Part shown: positions 43,786 to 53,600 of the stretch, piece after piece
Layout: each line of letters begins with the position of its first letter
Position numbering within the stretch: position 1 is the stretch's first letter
Source: Natronobacterium gregoryi SP2
GTDB taxonomy: Archaea; Halobacteriota; Halobacteria; Halobacteriales; Natrialbaceae
DNA length: 64,000 nucleotides
Direction of reading: 5' to 3'
Assembly (NCBI RefSeq): GCF_000230715.2
Contig: NC_019792.1
Coordinates: 1,674,001 to 1,738,000 of the forward strand
Translations under genes and position numbers: made by a program
Notes under the pieces: model-generated
Told to the model about the DNA's origin: nothing
The model's input: the letters and a program-made list of their open reading frames with translations, nothing else
Databases searched by the model: none

Positions 43786-43865
43786 TCCGACGGCTCGAAC
43801 GCACTGCTCTCGAGAGAACCGTCGGGACCAAGCCCTTAAACTGGCCGAGCCACTACGTAGGATAT

Positions 43866-44429
43866 ATGCAGCACGTGAAGATTCCGCAGGATCGTATTGG
43901 CGTTCTTATCGGCGAAGGCGGTGAGACGATGCGAGAGATCGAAGCCGAGGCCGAAGTCCGACTCGACATCGATTCGGAGAACGGCTCCGTCGCCATCGAG
44001 ACGGTCGGCGACCCCGTTCGCGGTCTCAAAGGCCCCGAAATCGTCCGTGCGATCGGTCGCGGGTTCGCGCCCGAGGACGCACTCACGCTACTCGACGACG
44101 AGATGATGATGTTCGACGTCGTCGACATCGACGCCGCCGCCCGCAACAAAAACGACCTGCAACGACAGAAGGGCCGTCTCATCGGCGAAAACGGCCGCAC
44201 TCGAGAGCTGATGGAGGAACTCTCCGGCGCATCCGTCGTCATCTACGGCTCGACGCTCGGGATCATCGGCACGCCCGAGGAGGTCGACGCCGTCCGTACC
44301 GCCGCGGAGATGATTCTCGACGGTGCGCCCCACGGTACCGTCTACTCGTTCCTCGAGGAGAAACACAACGAGATGAAACATCAGGGACTCGAGTATCACC
44401 GGTTCCCCGGTGGCACGTCCGATACCTGA
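43866..44429 (+). CDS. KH-domain protein (Pno1/Dim2-like)
   Basis: A 187-residue protein with two KH RNA-binding domains. The first carries RIGVLIGEGGETMREIE (residue 10) and the second KGRLIGENGRTRELMEEL (near 102). Both contain the G-x-x-G loop. The order matches archaeal Dim2/Pno1-like proteins, which assist small-subunit rRNA processing and often sit beside rio1. Here rio1 is 3.4 kb upstream on the same strand with other genes between. A TATA-like sequence is not clear; the spacing from the preceding gene is 80 bases. Confidence 0.9.
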   Translation: MQHVKIPQDRIGVLIGEGGETMREIEAEAEVRLDIDSENGSVAIETVGDPVRGLKGPEIVRAIGRGFAPEDALTLLDDEMMMFDVVDIDAAARNKNDLQRQKGRLIGENGRTRELMEELSGASVVIYGSTLGIIGTPEEVDAVRTAAEMILDGAPHGTVYSFLEEKHNEMKHQGLEYHRFPGGTSDT

Positions 44430-44606
44430 ACGCGAACGTTTCGCCGCCGCCTCTTCGACGAACGCCGTTCTGATCCGCTCGTAGCGGTTTCGGTTTCGAT
44501 CGCAGTTCTCCCGAGCGTTGAACCATTAAATACCCCTCTCCTGGATCGTCGGATACCCCCTGGATGAACCGACTTCGACGCGCCGTATCCGCGAAATTGG
44601 GAAAGA

Positions 44607-44615
44607 CTTATATAG
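44607..44615 (+). promoter_or_regulatory. Strong TATA box of the thermosome gene
   Basis: CTTATATAG with an AAAG-type upstream element (44601-44606) is centred about 31 bases before the ATG at 44642. It is one of the best TATA boxes in the window, as expected for an abundant heat-shock protein. Confidence 0.7.
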
Positions 44616-44641
44616 AATAGCAATCAATCCATCGACTGACT

Positions 44642-46318
44642 ATGGCACAACAGCAGATGGGCAACCAGCCTCTTATCGTTCTCTCGGAGGAGAGCCAGCG
44701 CACCTCCGGCAAAGACGCACAATCGATGAACGTACAGGCCGGCAAGGCCGTTGCCGAGTCCGTCCGGACCACACTCGGTCCGAAGGGAATGGACAAGATG
44801 CTCGTCGACTCCACGGGTAACGTCATCGTCACCAACGACGGCGTCACCCTGCTCTCGGAGATGGAGATCGACCACCCGGCGGCCGACATGATCGTCGAAG
44901 TCGCCGAAACCCAGGAAGACGAGGTCGGTGACGGGACCACCAGTGCCGTCGTCGTTGCTGGCGAACTCCTGAGCCAGGCCGAGGACCTCCTCGACCAGGA
45001 CATCCACGCGACCACCCTCGCCCAGGGGTACCGCCAGGCCGCCGAAGAAGCCACCGAAGCCCTCGAAGAGATCGCGCTCGACGTCGACGAAGACGACGAC
45101 GAAATCCTCCACCAGATCGCCGCTACGGCGATGACCGGCAAGGGAGCCGAAAGCTCCCGCGACCTGCTCGCGGATCTGGTCGTCGAGGCCGTCCAGTCCG
45201 TCGCCGACGACGGTGAGATCGACACCGACAACATCAGCGTCGAGAAAGTCGTCGGCGGCTCCATCGACGAGTCCGAACTCGTCGAGGGCGTCATCGTCGA
45301 CAAGGAGCGCGTCTCCGAGAACATGCCGTACTTCGCCGAGGACGCGTCGATCGCGGTCATCGATGGCGACCTCGAGGTCAAAGAAACCGAAATCGACGCC
45401 GAAGTCAACGTCACCGACCCCGACCAGCTCGAGCAGTTCCTCGAACAGGAGGAACAGCAACTCCAGGAGATGGTCGAAGAGATCGCCGACGCCGGTGCCG
45501 ACGTCGTCTTCGTCGACGGCGGTATCGACGACATGGCCCAGCACTACCTCGCCCAGGAGGGCATCATCGCCGTCCGCCGCGTCAAGTCCAGCGATCAGGG
45601 TCAGCTCGCCCGCTCGACCGGTGCCACGCCTGTCTCGAGCACCGCAGACCTCACCGAAGACGACCTCGGCTTCGCCGGCAGCGTCGCCCAGAAAGAAATC
45701 GCCGGTGACCAGCGCATCTTCGTCGAGGACGTCGACGACGCGAAGTCTGTCACCCTGATCCTCCGCGGTGGCACCGAACACGTCATCGACGAGGTCGACC
45801 GCGCAGTCGAAGACTCGCTGGGCGTCGTCCGTACGACCCTCGAGGATGGCAAGGTGCTTGCCGGTGGCGGCGCACCCGAAGTCGACCTCTCGCTTGCCCT
45901 GCGTGACTACGCCGACTCCGTCGGCGGCCGCGAACAGCTCGCCGTCGAAGCCTTCGCGGACGCACTCGAGGTCATCCCACGCACCCTCGCCGAGAACGCC
46001 GGGCTGGACCCCATCGACTCTCTCGTGGAGCTGCGTGCCGACCACGACAGCGGTAACGAAGCTGCTGGCCTCGACGCCTACACCGGCGACACGATCGACA
46101 TGGGCGAAGAAGGCGTCTACGAGCCGCTGCGAGTGAAGACCCAGGCAATCGAGTCTGCCACCGAAGCCGCAGTTATGCTGCTGCGCATCGACGACGTCAT
46201 CGCCGCAGGCGACCTCGCCGTCGAAGACGACGACGACGAGGACATGCCCGCTGGCGGCCCAGGTGGTATGGGCGGTGGCATGGGCGGCATGGGCGGTGGC
46301 ATGGGCGGCATGATGTAG
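44642..46318 (+). CDS. Thermosome subunit (group II chaperonin)
   Basis: A 558-residue chaperonin subunit that folds proteins inside a double-ring ATP-driven cage. Visible are [16 protein letters not shown] near residue 42, the ATP-site [15 protein letters not shown] near 97, and the late [13 protein letters not shown] near 410. The C-terminus ends in a run of G and M ([10 protein letters not shown]), typical of haloarchaeal thermosomes. The long antisense frame over this gene is a composition shadow. Haloarchaea have two or three subunits; which one this is cannot be told. Confidence 0.95.
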   Translation: MAQQQMGNQPLIVLSEESQRTSGKDAQSMNVQAGKAVAESVRTTLGPKGMDKMLVDSTGNVIVTNDGVTLLSEMEIDHPAADMIVEVAETQEDEVGDGTTSAVVVAGELLSQAEDLLDQDIHATTLAQGYRQAAEEATEALEEIALDVDEDDDEILHQIAATAMTGKGAESSRDLLADLVVEAVQSVADDGEIDTDNISVEKVVGGSIDESELVEGVIVDKERVSENMPYFAEDASIAVIDGDLEVKETEIDAEVNVTDPDQLEQFLEQEEQQLQEMVEEIADAGADVVFVDGGIDDMAQHYLAQEGIIAVRRVKSSDQGQLARSTGATPVSSTADLTEDDLGFAGSVAQKEIAGDQRIFVEDVDDAKSVTLILRGGTEHVIDEVDRAVEDSLGVVRTTLEDGKVLAGGGAPEVDLSLALRDYADSVGGREQLAVEAFADALEVIPRTLAENAGLDPIDSLVELRADHDSGNEAAGLDAYTGDTIDMGEEGVYEPLRVKTQAIESATEAAVMLLRIDDVIAAGDLAVEDDDDEDMPAGGPGGMGGGMGGMGGGMGGMM

Positions 46319-46351
46319 ACGAGGTTCGAAACGAACAAGTGAGAACCTCGT
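46319..46351 (+). terminator. Hairpin directly after the thermosome stop
   Basis: A perfect 9-bp stem ACGAGGTTC/GAACCTCGT (46319-46327 with 46343-46351) begins just after the TAG. No T-run follows it, so it is a candidate 3'-end structure rather than a proven terminator. Confidence 0.4.
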
Positions 46352-46670
46352 AAGGCGAGCAGGAGACGGAGTGACCCGCGAGCCAGAAACTAAAAGCCCC
46401 TTCGCTCCGCTCCGCGACGCAAAGCGTTGCTCCACATCGCTCGTCAGCCCGCTCGGGCCTCCGGCCCTCGCGGTAAGAGTATAACACCACCTTCGAATCA
46501 TCAATCGCCGACTCGAGTCGGCCGACACTCTTCTTTCGTCGTCGCTCCCGATAGCTCCTCGGACCGCGATGGCAACGACGCGATTCTGGGTATTATCGAT
46601 TTCTCACATTTTCCACGACTCCTCCGACAATTCACTACGAATAAGTAGGCTCCCGCAATATCTGCCATAC
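46352..46670. other. Spacer with hairpins and the promoter of the next gene
   Basis: Further small inverted repeats occur at 46415-46430 (GACGCAAAGCGTT-like) and 46450-46475 (GCTCGGGCC/GGCCCTCG-like). A CGAATAAGT box at about 46639-46647 lies some 28 bases before the next ATG. No gene is seen. Confidence 0.45.
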
Positions 46671-47666
46671 ATGAACACGCTTCTGTTGGACAGTGACGAT
46701 GTCGACGACAACGCCCGAATGTCTGCAGTCGTCGACGCGGTCGAGGAAGCTTTCGGCTCCTTCGAGCGCGGCGACTGCCAGATGCCGGCTAAATCCTACA
46801 TCGACCTGCCACAGTACAACGGCGACTTCCGGTCGATGCCCGCCTATCTCGACACCGGCGAGTGGGACGCCGCCGGTCTCAAGTGGGTCAACGTCCACCC
46901 CGACAATCCCGAAAAACACGATCTACCGACTGTCCTCGGGACGATGATCTACTCTGATCCCGTGACCGCCGCTCCGCTCGCGATCATGGACGGCACTGCG
47001 CTGACGATGAAACGCACCGGTGCCGCCGCAGCCGTCGCAACCGACTACCTCGCCGTCGAGGACGCCACTTCGATGGGTATCGTCGGTGCGGGCGTCCAGT
47101 CGTACACGCAACTCGAGGCGATCAGTGAGATTCGATCGATCGAGGAAGTCGTCGTCGCGGACAAAGACGACGAGCGAACCCAACAGTTCATCGATGCCTT
47201 CGACGACCAGTTCGACGTCCGCGCCGGGTCGATTTCCGAAGCCGGCCACTGCGACGTCGTCTCGACGGTGACGCCGGTCGAAGAACCGATCGTCGGCCCC
47301 GAGGACGTCACAGAGCACACGCATATCAACGCGATGGGTGCGGACGCGGAAGGAAAACAAGAACTCGACGACGACCTCCTGCTCGATGCGACGGTCGTCA
47401 TCGACGACCACGAACAGTGTACTCACTCCGGCGAGATCAACGTCCCGTATCACGAGGGAATTCTCTCGGACGCCGACATCCACGCCGAAATCGGCGAACT
47501 CGTCGTCGGCGACGAACCCGCACGTACCGACGACACCGGCGTCACAGTCTTCGACTCGACCGGGCTGGCCATCCAGGATGTCGCGGCCGCACACGTCGTC
47601 TACGAACACGCCCTCGAGAACGACAACGGGTCGCCGTTCGGCCTAATCGGCGCTGACGGCGTCTAG
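46671..47666 (+). CDS. Ornithine cyclodeaminase/mu-crystallin family (archaeal alanine dehydrogenase-like)
   Basis: A 331-residue NAD(P)-binding enzyme. The family N-terminus MNTLLLDSDDVDDNARMSAV is followed by KSYIDLPQYNGDFRSMPAYL and GLKWVNVHPDNP. The Rossmann loop is MGIVGAGVQSYTQLEAI near residue 138, and HINAMGAD near 222. Characterised relatives make L-proline from ornithine, or reduce pyruvate to alanine as in Archaeoglobus. I favour an alanine dehydrogenase-like role but cannot exclude the other. The TAG stop lies within the terminal CTAG of repeat copy C. Confidence 0.87.
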   Translation: MNTLLLDSDDVDDNARMSAVVDAVEEAFGSFERGDCQMPAKSYIDLPQYNGDFRSMPAYLDTGEWDAAGLKWVNVHPDNPEKHDLPTVLGTMIYSDPVTAAPLAIMDGTALTMKRTGAAAAVATDYLAVEDATSMGIVGAGVQSYTQLEAISEIRSIEEVVVADKDDERTQQFIDAFDDQFDVRAGSISEAGHCDVVSTVTPVEEPIVGPEDVTEHTHINAMGADAEGKQELDDDLLLDATVVIDDHEQCTHSGEINVPYHEGILSDADIHAEIGELVVGDEPARTDDTGVTVFDSTGLAIQDVAAAHVVYEHALENDNGSPFGLIGADGV

Positions 47667-47833
47667 TACGCCCCAACCGTCGACTGACGGGTCGAATCGA
47701 GCCACACCGCCAGATTCGACCCATCAGTTCAGGCTTGGTCCGCCACTAGTGCTTTGGCAAGCCTGAACGGATGAGTGAAACCGAATGCGGTCGTCTGGGT
47801 TCACTCAGCAGTCGACGCTTGGCGGAGTATTAG
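47663..47833. repeat. CTAG-ended cloverleaf element, copy C (171 bp)
   Basis: The left end (47663-47684) and right end (47811-47833) are imperfect inverted copies with CTAG and TTAG termini. Three hairpins fill the middle. The stems are GGGTCGAATC/GATTCGACCC, the 11-bp GTTCAGGCTTG/CAAGCCTGAAC region, and a GTGAA-type stem shared with the other copies. A 73-nt stretch (47745-47817) is identical to copy D. The left end overlaps the stop codon of the gene before it. Confidence 0.8.
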
Positions 47834-47858
47834 CGCAGCCCGTCATTCGTGTAAACTA

Positions 47859-47908
47859 CCCCACCCTACTCCTTCGGCGCATACGCGCCTCAGTCCTTGA
47901 GGGTGGGG
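47859..47908 (-). ncRNA. Right-end hairpin region of the TnpB element (omega-RNA-like)
   Basis: A 9-bp stem CCCCACCCT/AGGGTGGGG (47859-47867 with 47900-47908) encloses GGCGC/GCGCC with a four-base loop (47876-47889). It lies 23 bases beyond the tnpB stop on the same strand. This is where IS605/IS1341-type elements encode the guide-RNA scaffold. The guide would follow toward lower coordinates, from about 47850. Confidence 0.5.
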
Positions 47909-47930
47909 GTTTGATGTGGACACCTGGCAA

Positions 47931-49175
47931 TCAGTCACCAGCAATAGGCTGGTAACTCTCGCCGTTCAACAGCCCACCATTCACACGCACGTCTACTGGT
48001 GCGTCTCCGCTCCCCGACGTGGGCGAGGAACGGAATCTGTGTTTCCGCTTCCGGGCGTAGCGTAGCCCGATATTCTTCGCTGCATTGTAGTCTGCGTTCA
48101 CCTCGTAGCCGCACTTCTGGCACTCGAAGTGTTCTCCGTGGCGGTTGTCCTCATGCGTGAACCCACAGTCCGTCCGAGAACAGCGTTGGGACGTGTGGTT
48201 CGGCGCGACTTGCTCCACGGAGACGCCCTGTTCGGGAGCTTTGTACCCGACGTACTCGGCAAGGCGTCGAAGCGCCCAGATGTGGTGCCACTTCGCCTGC
48301 GGAAGCCGCTTGCGGATGTCCGGTAGGTCCTCGAACACGATCACGTCGCATCTGTTCTCGACGGCTTCCGAAACGATCTCGTTGGCGATCGTGTGGATGT
48401 ACTGTTTCCGCCATGCTTCTTCGCGCTTGCCAAGGCGAAGCACGGCGTTGTGCGCGGCTTGCGTGCCGCGCTGTTGCATCTCACCACGCCGCTTCTCGAA
48501 CTCGCGGCACCAATGGTCGTAGTCGTTTCCCTGCCAGAACGTGCCGGTTGAAGCTACTGCGAGGCTGTTGACGCCGAGGTCGATACCGAGGACTGTGTGG
48601 TGCTCAGTATCTTCCGAAACCTCGTCATCGTCCGAATCGTACCTCCGCGTCGTGATGTGGAAGTAGAACTCGTCGGTCGCCTTGTCGTATTGGAGTGTGC
48701 TTGCTCGGAACTCGTAGTCCTCCGAGAGAACGTACTGCTCGTATGGCGTCGGGCTGTCCGCGGGGAGTTCAAACTCGCACTCAATGCGTCCGTTGACGGT
48801 CGAGAGGGATACGCGGTCGCGGTAGAACGTTGCGCTTCGCTTATCGTAGACCATGCTCTAGGAAGTGAACTCCGGTTGGCTCACGCGCTTGCCCTGTTTC
48901 CACCGTTCGGCGCACCCTTTCGTCGCTTGGACGGCACGTCGGATGGCCTCTTGAACGAGGTTCGCGGTGAGGTCAGTTTTCTCCCACAGCTCCGCGTAGA
49001 GTGCGTCCCGTGCGGTCGTGTTCGCCGTAACGCAGTCCGTGTAGGAGCGGTCGTCTCAACAGAACTCGGCAGCACGGTTCGCGCAATGAAGGAACTGTCG
49101 CGCGGATTCGTGGAGGTCGTCGCGTCGCTCATCGGGAACGACGAGTTTGACCGGCGCAGTTCGACGCACCTCCAT
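47931..49175 (-). pseudogene. tnpB: Decayed TnpB (IS605/IS1341 OrfB), two in-frame stops
   Basis: The frame from ATG 49175 would give 414 residues and keeps TnpB similarity throughout. It is broken by TGA at codon 40 (49056-49058, after RAAEFC) and TAG at codon 106 (48858-48860, before SMVYDKRSATF). Relatives have Trp at both places, so both look like G-to-A changes of TGG. The intact downstream part (from 48854) has the RuvC motifs LGIDLGVNSLAV and VIVFEDLPDIR. It also has the zinc pair CSRTDCGFTH/CQKCGYEVNADYNAAKNI. No tnpA is adjacent. A 307-residue fragment lacking the N-terminal part could still be made. Confidence 0.88.
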
Positions 49176-49599
49176 ATTTCAGATTACTACTTGGCGGTTG
49201 TTATACTCTCGGGAGCCGGGTAGCTACCGTCGTGCGGTTGCGTCGCCCTTAGTCGGTTTCCTCTCCGACCTACTCGCTCGCTACACTCGCTCCTCGAGGT
49301 CGGAGGCTCCACCTCGAATTATGCTGAGTATCGACCACGTCATCGACAATTCTCGGCGACGACCGCCTCGTTTTCCCGTTCGACCGCCGGTTCGGGGTCG
49401 TCGGTCACTGTCGCCGTTCGCTTGCTGTCTGGCAACCGCCCGTAACTGCCGCGACCGACCGCACAAAACGCCGGATCGCGTTGATGTGATCGCTCTCGAG
49501 ACGACCACGTCGTCGACCACTAATAGTTTACTCGCCAACAATTCCATTAGTTTAAATAGGTTGACGAGATCAAATCTTCTCACGAAGACATAGTTACCG
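49176..49599. other. 424-bp spacer before TFB, no gene seen
   Basis: The left part may hold the left end of the TnpB element. An 8-bp stem TCCGACCT/AGGTCGGA (about 49265-49310) with a CGCTCGCTACACTCGCTCC loop is present. AT content rises toward the TFB promoter (TTTAAATA at about 49551-49558), roughly 45 bases before its ATG, so TFB has a short leader. Confidence 0.5.
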
Positions 49600-50505
49600 A
49601 TGGCAGGGACCGATAGAAACTCACATTGTCCTGAATGCAACGGTACGCTGCGGAAAGTCGACACTGAAACGCTCTGTGAAGAGTGTGGGCTCGTCTTCAG
49701 CGAAGACGCGATGGACCGTGGCCCCGAATGGCGGTCGTTCGAAGACGAAGAGACCGACCGCCGACGAACCGGCGCTCCGCTGACCCGATCTCGGCACGAC
49801 CGCGGACTGTCAACCGAAATCGGCTACGGAAGCGGCTCCAACTCGAGTTACGAGTCCCGGCTTACCGGCCGCAAACGTCGCCAGATCGCACGCCTCCGGC
49901 GAGAGCACAACCGTGCCCGAATCGCCTCGAAGGCAGAACGAAATCAAGTCTACGGGTTCGCGGAAATCAGGCGCGTCAACGCCCACCTCTCACTTCCCGA
50001 CTCCACCCGCGAACAAGCGTGTGCGCTGTTCGAGTCCGCACAGTCTGCCGACCTGTTTCAGGGACGGTCACTCGAAGGGTTCGCCGCTGCGGCCGTCTAC
50101 GCTACCTGTCGGACGCGATCGATCGCTCGGACAGTTGACGAAATCGCAGCCGTCGCACGCGCAGACAGCGACGAACTCACAGTTGCGTACAAGGCACTGA
50201 ACCGCGAACTCGGGTTGCCGACCGGTCCGATCGATCCCACGGAGTATCTCCCGCGCTACGCCTCGAAACTCGACCTCGGAACCGAAGTCGAACGCCGCGC
50301 TCACGAACACGTGACGACGCTACTCCAGGAGGGACGGATCGGTGGACGGAATCCAAGCGGCGTCGCCGCGGCCTGTCTCTATCAGGCGGCTGGCGAACGC
50401 CAAGAGTGGCCGACGATCACGCAGGCGACGGCAGGCGAGGTCGCCGACGTCGCCCCGGTGACGATTCGGTCGACGGTGAAAGACATCCGTGACCTTCGTA
50501 AGTAA
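49600..50505 (+). CDS. tfb: Transcription initiation factor IIB
   Basis: A 301-residue TFB recruiting RNA polymerase to TATA-bound TBP. The N-terminal zinc ribbon has cysteines 10, 13, 26 and 29 (HCPECNGTL and LCEECGLVF). The B-finger region GPEWRSFEDEETDRRRTGAP follows. Two cyclin-like repeats come next, seen as GRSLEGFAAAAVYATCRTRS and GRNPSGVAAACLYQAAGE. Haloarchaea have several TFB paralogues with different target genes. The gene lies next to the TnpB element, but its codon use looks native. Confidence 0.95.
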   Translation: MAGTDRNSHCPECNGTLRKVDTETLCEECGLVFSEDAMDRGPEWRSFEDEETDRRRTGAPLTRSRHDRGLSTEIGYGSGSNSSYESRLTGRKRRQIARLRREHNRARIASKAERNQVYGFAEIRRVNAHLSLPDSTREQACALFESAQSADLFQGRSLEGFAAAAVYATCRTRSIARTVDEIAAVARADSDELTVAYKALNRELGLPTGPIDPTEYLPRYASKLDLGTEVERRAHEHVTTLLQEGRIGGRNPSGVAAACLYQAAGERQEWPTITQATAGEVADVAPVTIRSTVKDIRDLRK

Positions 50506-50604
50506 CTACTGCCAGGTTCGTCCCGTCATCGCGATTGCCGCCACGCCCGCGCCCATTCTGTAGCCGGCTCGGAGTCGTTCGGTGGACCGGCCGATCGCCT
50601 CGCC

Positions 50605-53600
50605 CTACGTCGTCCGCAGGTTGTCAGTGCTCGGCTCGTAGACCTCGCCTTTCTGTTTGAGTTTGTCGATCTCGTGTTCGGCTTTAGACTGGTCCATCCC
50701 GATCTCCTCGGCTCGGTCCAGGACGATGTCGACCGGTGCTCCCTCGTCGTACTCCTCTTCGATGTCGCCGATGAGCTGTTTGAGGTTCTTGATCCGGTCT
50801 CGCTGGGACTTCGAGGTGCCGGCCTCGACGATATCCGCGTCGAACTCGCCGGTCTCAGGATCGACGCCGATGTCCTGTAGGCAGGACCGAACGATCTCGA
50901 CCGACTGCTCGGCGTCGTGTTGCTCTACCGTATCCGAGAGCCGAACGCGGGCGCTGGCTTCTGCCAACCGGACCAGTGCCTCGAGTTTCCGGGCGGTGAC
51001 GGGAACGGCTGCGTCCTCGTCGGTGCCACGCGCCCGCAAGTCGACGTAGAAATCCCGGATCGTCTCCTGGGCTTCGTCGGTCATCCGCGGGTGGCAGTTT
51101 TGCTTCGCGAAGGCGATATACTTCCGCAGGAGTTCGGCGTCGATCTCGGGGTCGACCTGCTCTGTCATCTGCTCGATTTCGTCCTGATCGACCTCGAGGG
51201 AGGTCATCTGTTCCTGTTGAGTCGTCAACTCGCCTGCGTAGTTGGTCGTGAGGATGTGTTCGGCGAGGTTCTTGTCTTTCTCCTCGTCGGGCTGGTCGGT
51301 GACGGTGAAGATGAGGTCGAATCGGGAGATCAGGGCGGGCTCTAAGTCGATCTGCTCGCCGATGGGTTCGTACTGGTCGAAGCGCCCGTACTTGGGATTG
51401 GCCGCGCCCAGCAGCGAACAGCGGGACTTGAGCGTGGCGTTGATACCTGCCTTGGAGACGGAGATTTTCTGCTGCTCAAGGGCCTCGTGCATAGCACTCC
51501 TGTCTTCGCTGCGCATTTTATCGAGTTCGTCAACCGCTGCGATCCCCTGGTCGGCGAGGACGAGTGCGCCGGCCTCGAGGGTCCACTGCTGGCCGTCGCC
51601 GAAGTCGTCTCTCACAGCTGCTGCCGTCAGACCAGCCGACGACGAACCTTTTCCCGAGGTATACACGGACCGAGGTGCAATATTTTGGATATATCCGATC
51701 ATCTGGGAATTATGCGAGACGATCCCGTTTGAAACGTAGCTGTGCGTTCCGTCGATCTCGAGGTCGTATACCCAATTGTAATCGGGCTCGACCGTCTCGA
51801 TTGATTCAATACGTTCCCAGTAGACGTCCCCTTCGACGAATTGCTCGAGAGCGGCGATGCTCGCTCTTACAGATCCACCGTCTGCTAATGCACCCGCCTC
51901 GGCCTGACTTTTCTCCCTTGGTAGTGCGTCTTTGAAGGCTCCAATGACCTCTCGAAGGCTCTCGCGGCTCGGATTCCTCGACCTTTGCTCGTAGTGTTGA
52001 TATGTCGACCGAGGGAGCCCACATTCAGCTTGTGTGAGCGATAGCGACTCTCGGATCTGCCGAAGCTCCGATCCGACACCGGGAACGATATCAAGATTGG
52101 TATTCCCTTTTGTATCGGCGTACCGTTCAGCAGATTTCTGTTTTCGTGGCGTTACAAACCCAATCTTCGCGACGTACTTCTCGAATTCGCTGGCGCTTAT
52201 TCTGAGCCGATAACTACCATTACGTCGCTCGTGGAGTTGTGACCGAATTTCGACAGAGAGCAGGAGTGTTCTGATGTCTTCGAGCAGCCCACGGCTCATC
52301 GAAGCGACGGTTATCTCTCGCTGCGATGCCGAAACGTGGCCTTCTCCTTCGATGAACGCTTTGAGGAACTCCGATCGTATCGGGTCACTGGCTTTGAAAA
52401 GGTCATCCGGAACACATTGTTCGTCGGACGACTGAAGGATATACGGTTCGAGCGCTTCGAGAAAGCTTACGAGCTCACCTGCTGAACAGCGTAGTTCACG
52501 GGCTTCCTTGCCCTCGTGGGCATCCCGTTCCGTCGTATTGAGACCAAGTTCCTCAAGAGCGTTCGTTGCATCGTTCAGGACCGCTCTATCGTTGGTTGTA
52601 ATCGAAACGAAGCCGGTGTTGTCGTCTCGCTGCTCTACATAACCTTCTACAATGACGTACCCGATTAGCCGGGCTAACGAGGGTGTCCACTCTGTCGGTA
52701 GGTCGAGTTGAACCGCATTCCGGGATTTGGATCGCCGGAAGTCGATATCGAGAACATCATCTCCATCTGTTGGATAGTTTTTGGGTGCAGCAACAAACTG
52801 CCCCTCAGTGAGATCGTCTGCGACAATTGGTGTGAACTGTCCGTCTTGTTGAACAAACAGCGGATGCGACGGCGTTACCTCCAGTTCCCGCCCGCTCGAA
52901 GTCCGAACTCGGCACATCTGCTCCGGTGCTTCCCGTTTCCAAACTTTCGTCGCTCGTTGCGGAGCGATCGAGCCGTCGTCTTGTAAAGAAGGAACCTCGA
53001 GATCGATCTCGTCCCACCAGCCGTCATCTATTGGTTTCGGATCCTCGAGATTCGACTCGACGAGTTGGTGGATCGGTGCCGTTCGTCCGTCCGCGAGCGT
53101 GATCTTCGTATCGCCTTTCACACACTTCCCTGTACCCGGATCCCCGATAAGAAGCATATGCAGGTCGCCCCGAATTCGCGACCCGTCCGGCAACTGTTTC
53201 GTCACGCCCGAGAACAACTGGAGGACCATCGCGAGTTTCTCCTGTTCGTAGCCGTAGATCGACGGCGCGATCGAACCGACCATCCGCTCGTAGACGTCGT
53301 CCCCGTTGGAGATCTCGTAGATCTGTTTCTTGTCCTCGTCGGTGATGTCCATGTCTTCGAACTGTTCTTCCTCGATGTCGACGGACATCCCCTCCATGTA
53401 GAAGTCGAAGACGGGGGACTTGTCCTGGCCGTCGCCCTGTTGCTCGAGGCGAAGGACGCCGGCCGCAGAGACGTGGTCACCGGGAGTCACCTCGCCAGTA
53501 ATGTCGTCCTCGACGTGGATGTCTAGCGACTGGGGCGTCTCGCCACCGCGCAGGCCTTCGGGGCTCTCCTGAATGCGGAGCTTCTGGGAGTCGACGAACT

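Noticed and set aside
46319-46500. Hairpins after the thermosome gene considered as a copy of the 16-kb hairpin cluster
   Set aside because: The stems are different in sequence and spacing; only the general style is alike.
44624-46528. A 634-codon open frame antisense to the thermosome gene
   Set aside because: It mirrors the third-position G/C bias of the sense gene, encodes a D/V/G-rich sequence without domains and crosses a hairpin spacer. It is a composition shadow.
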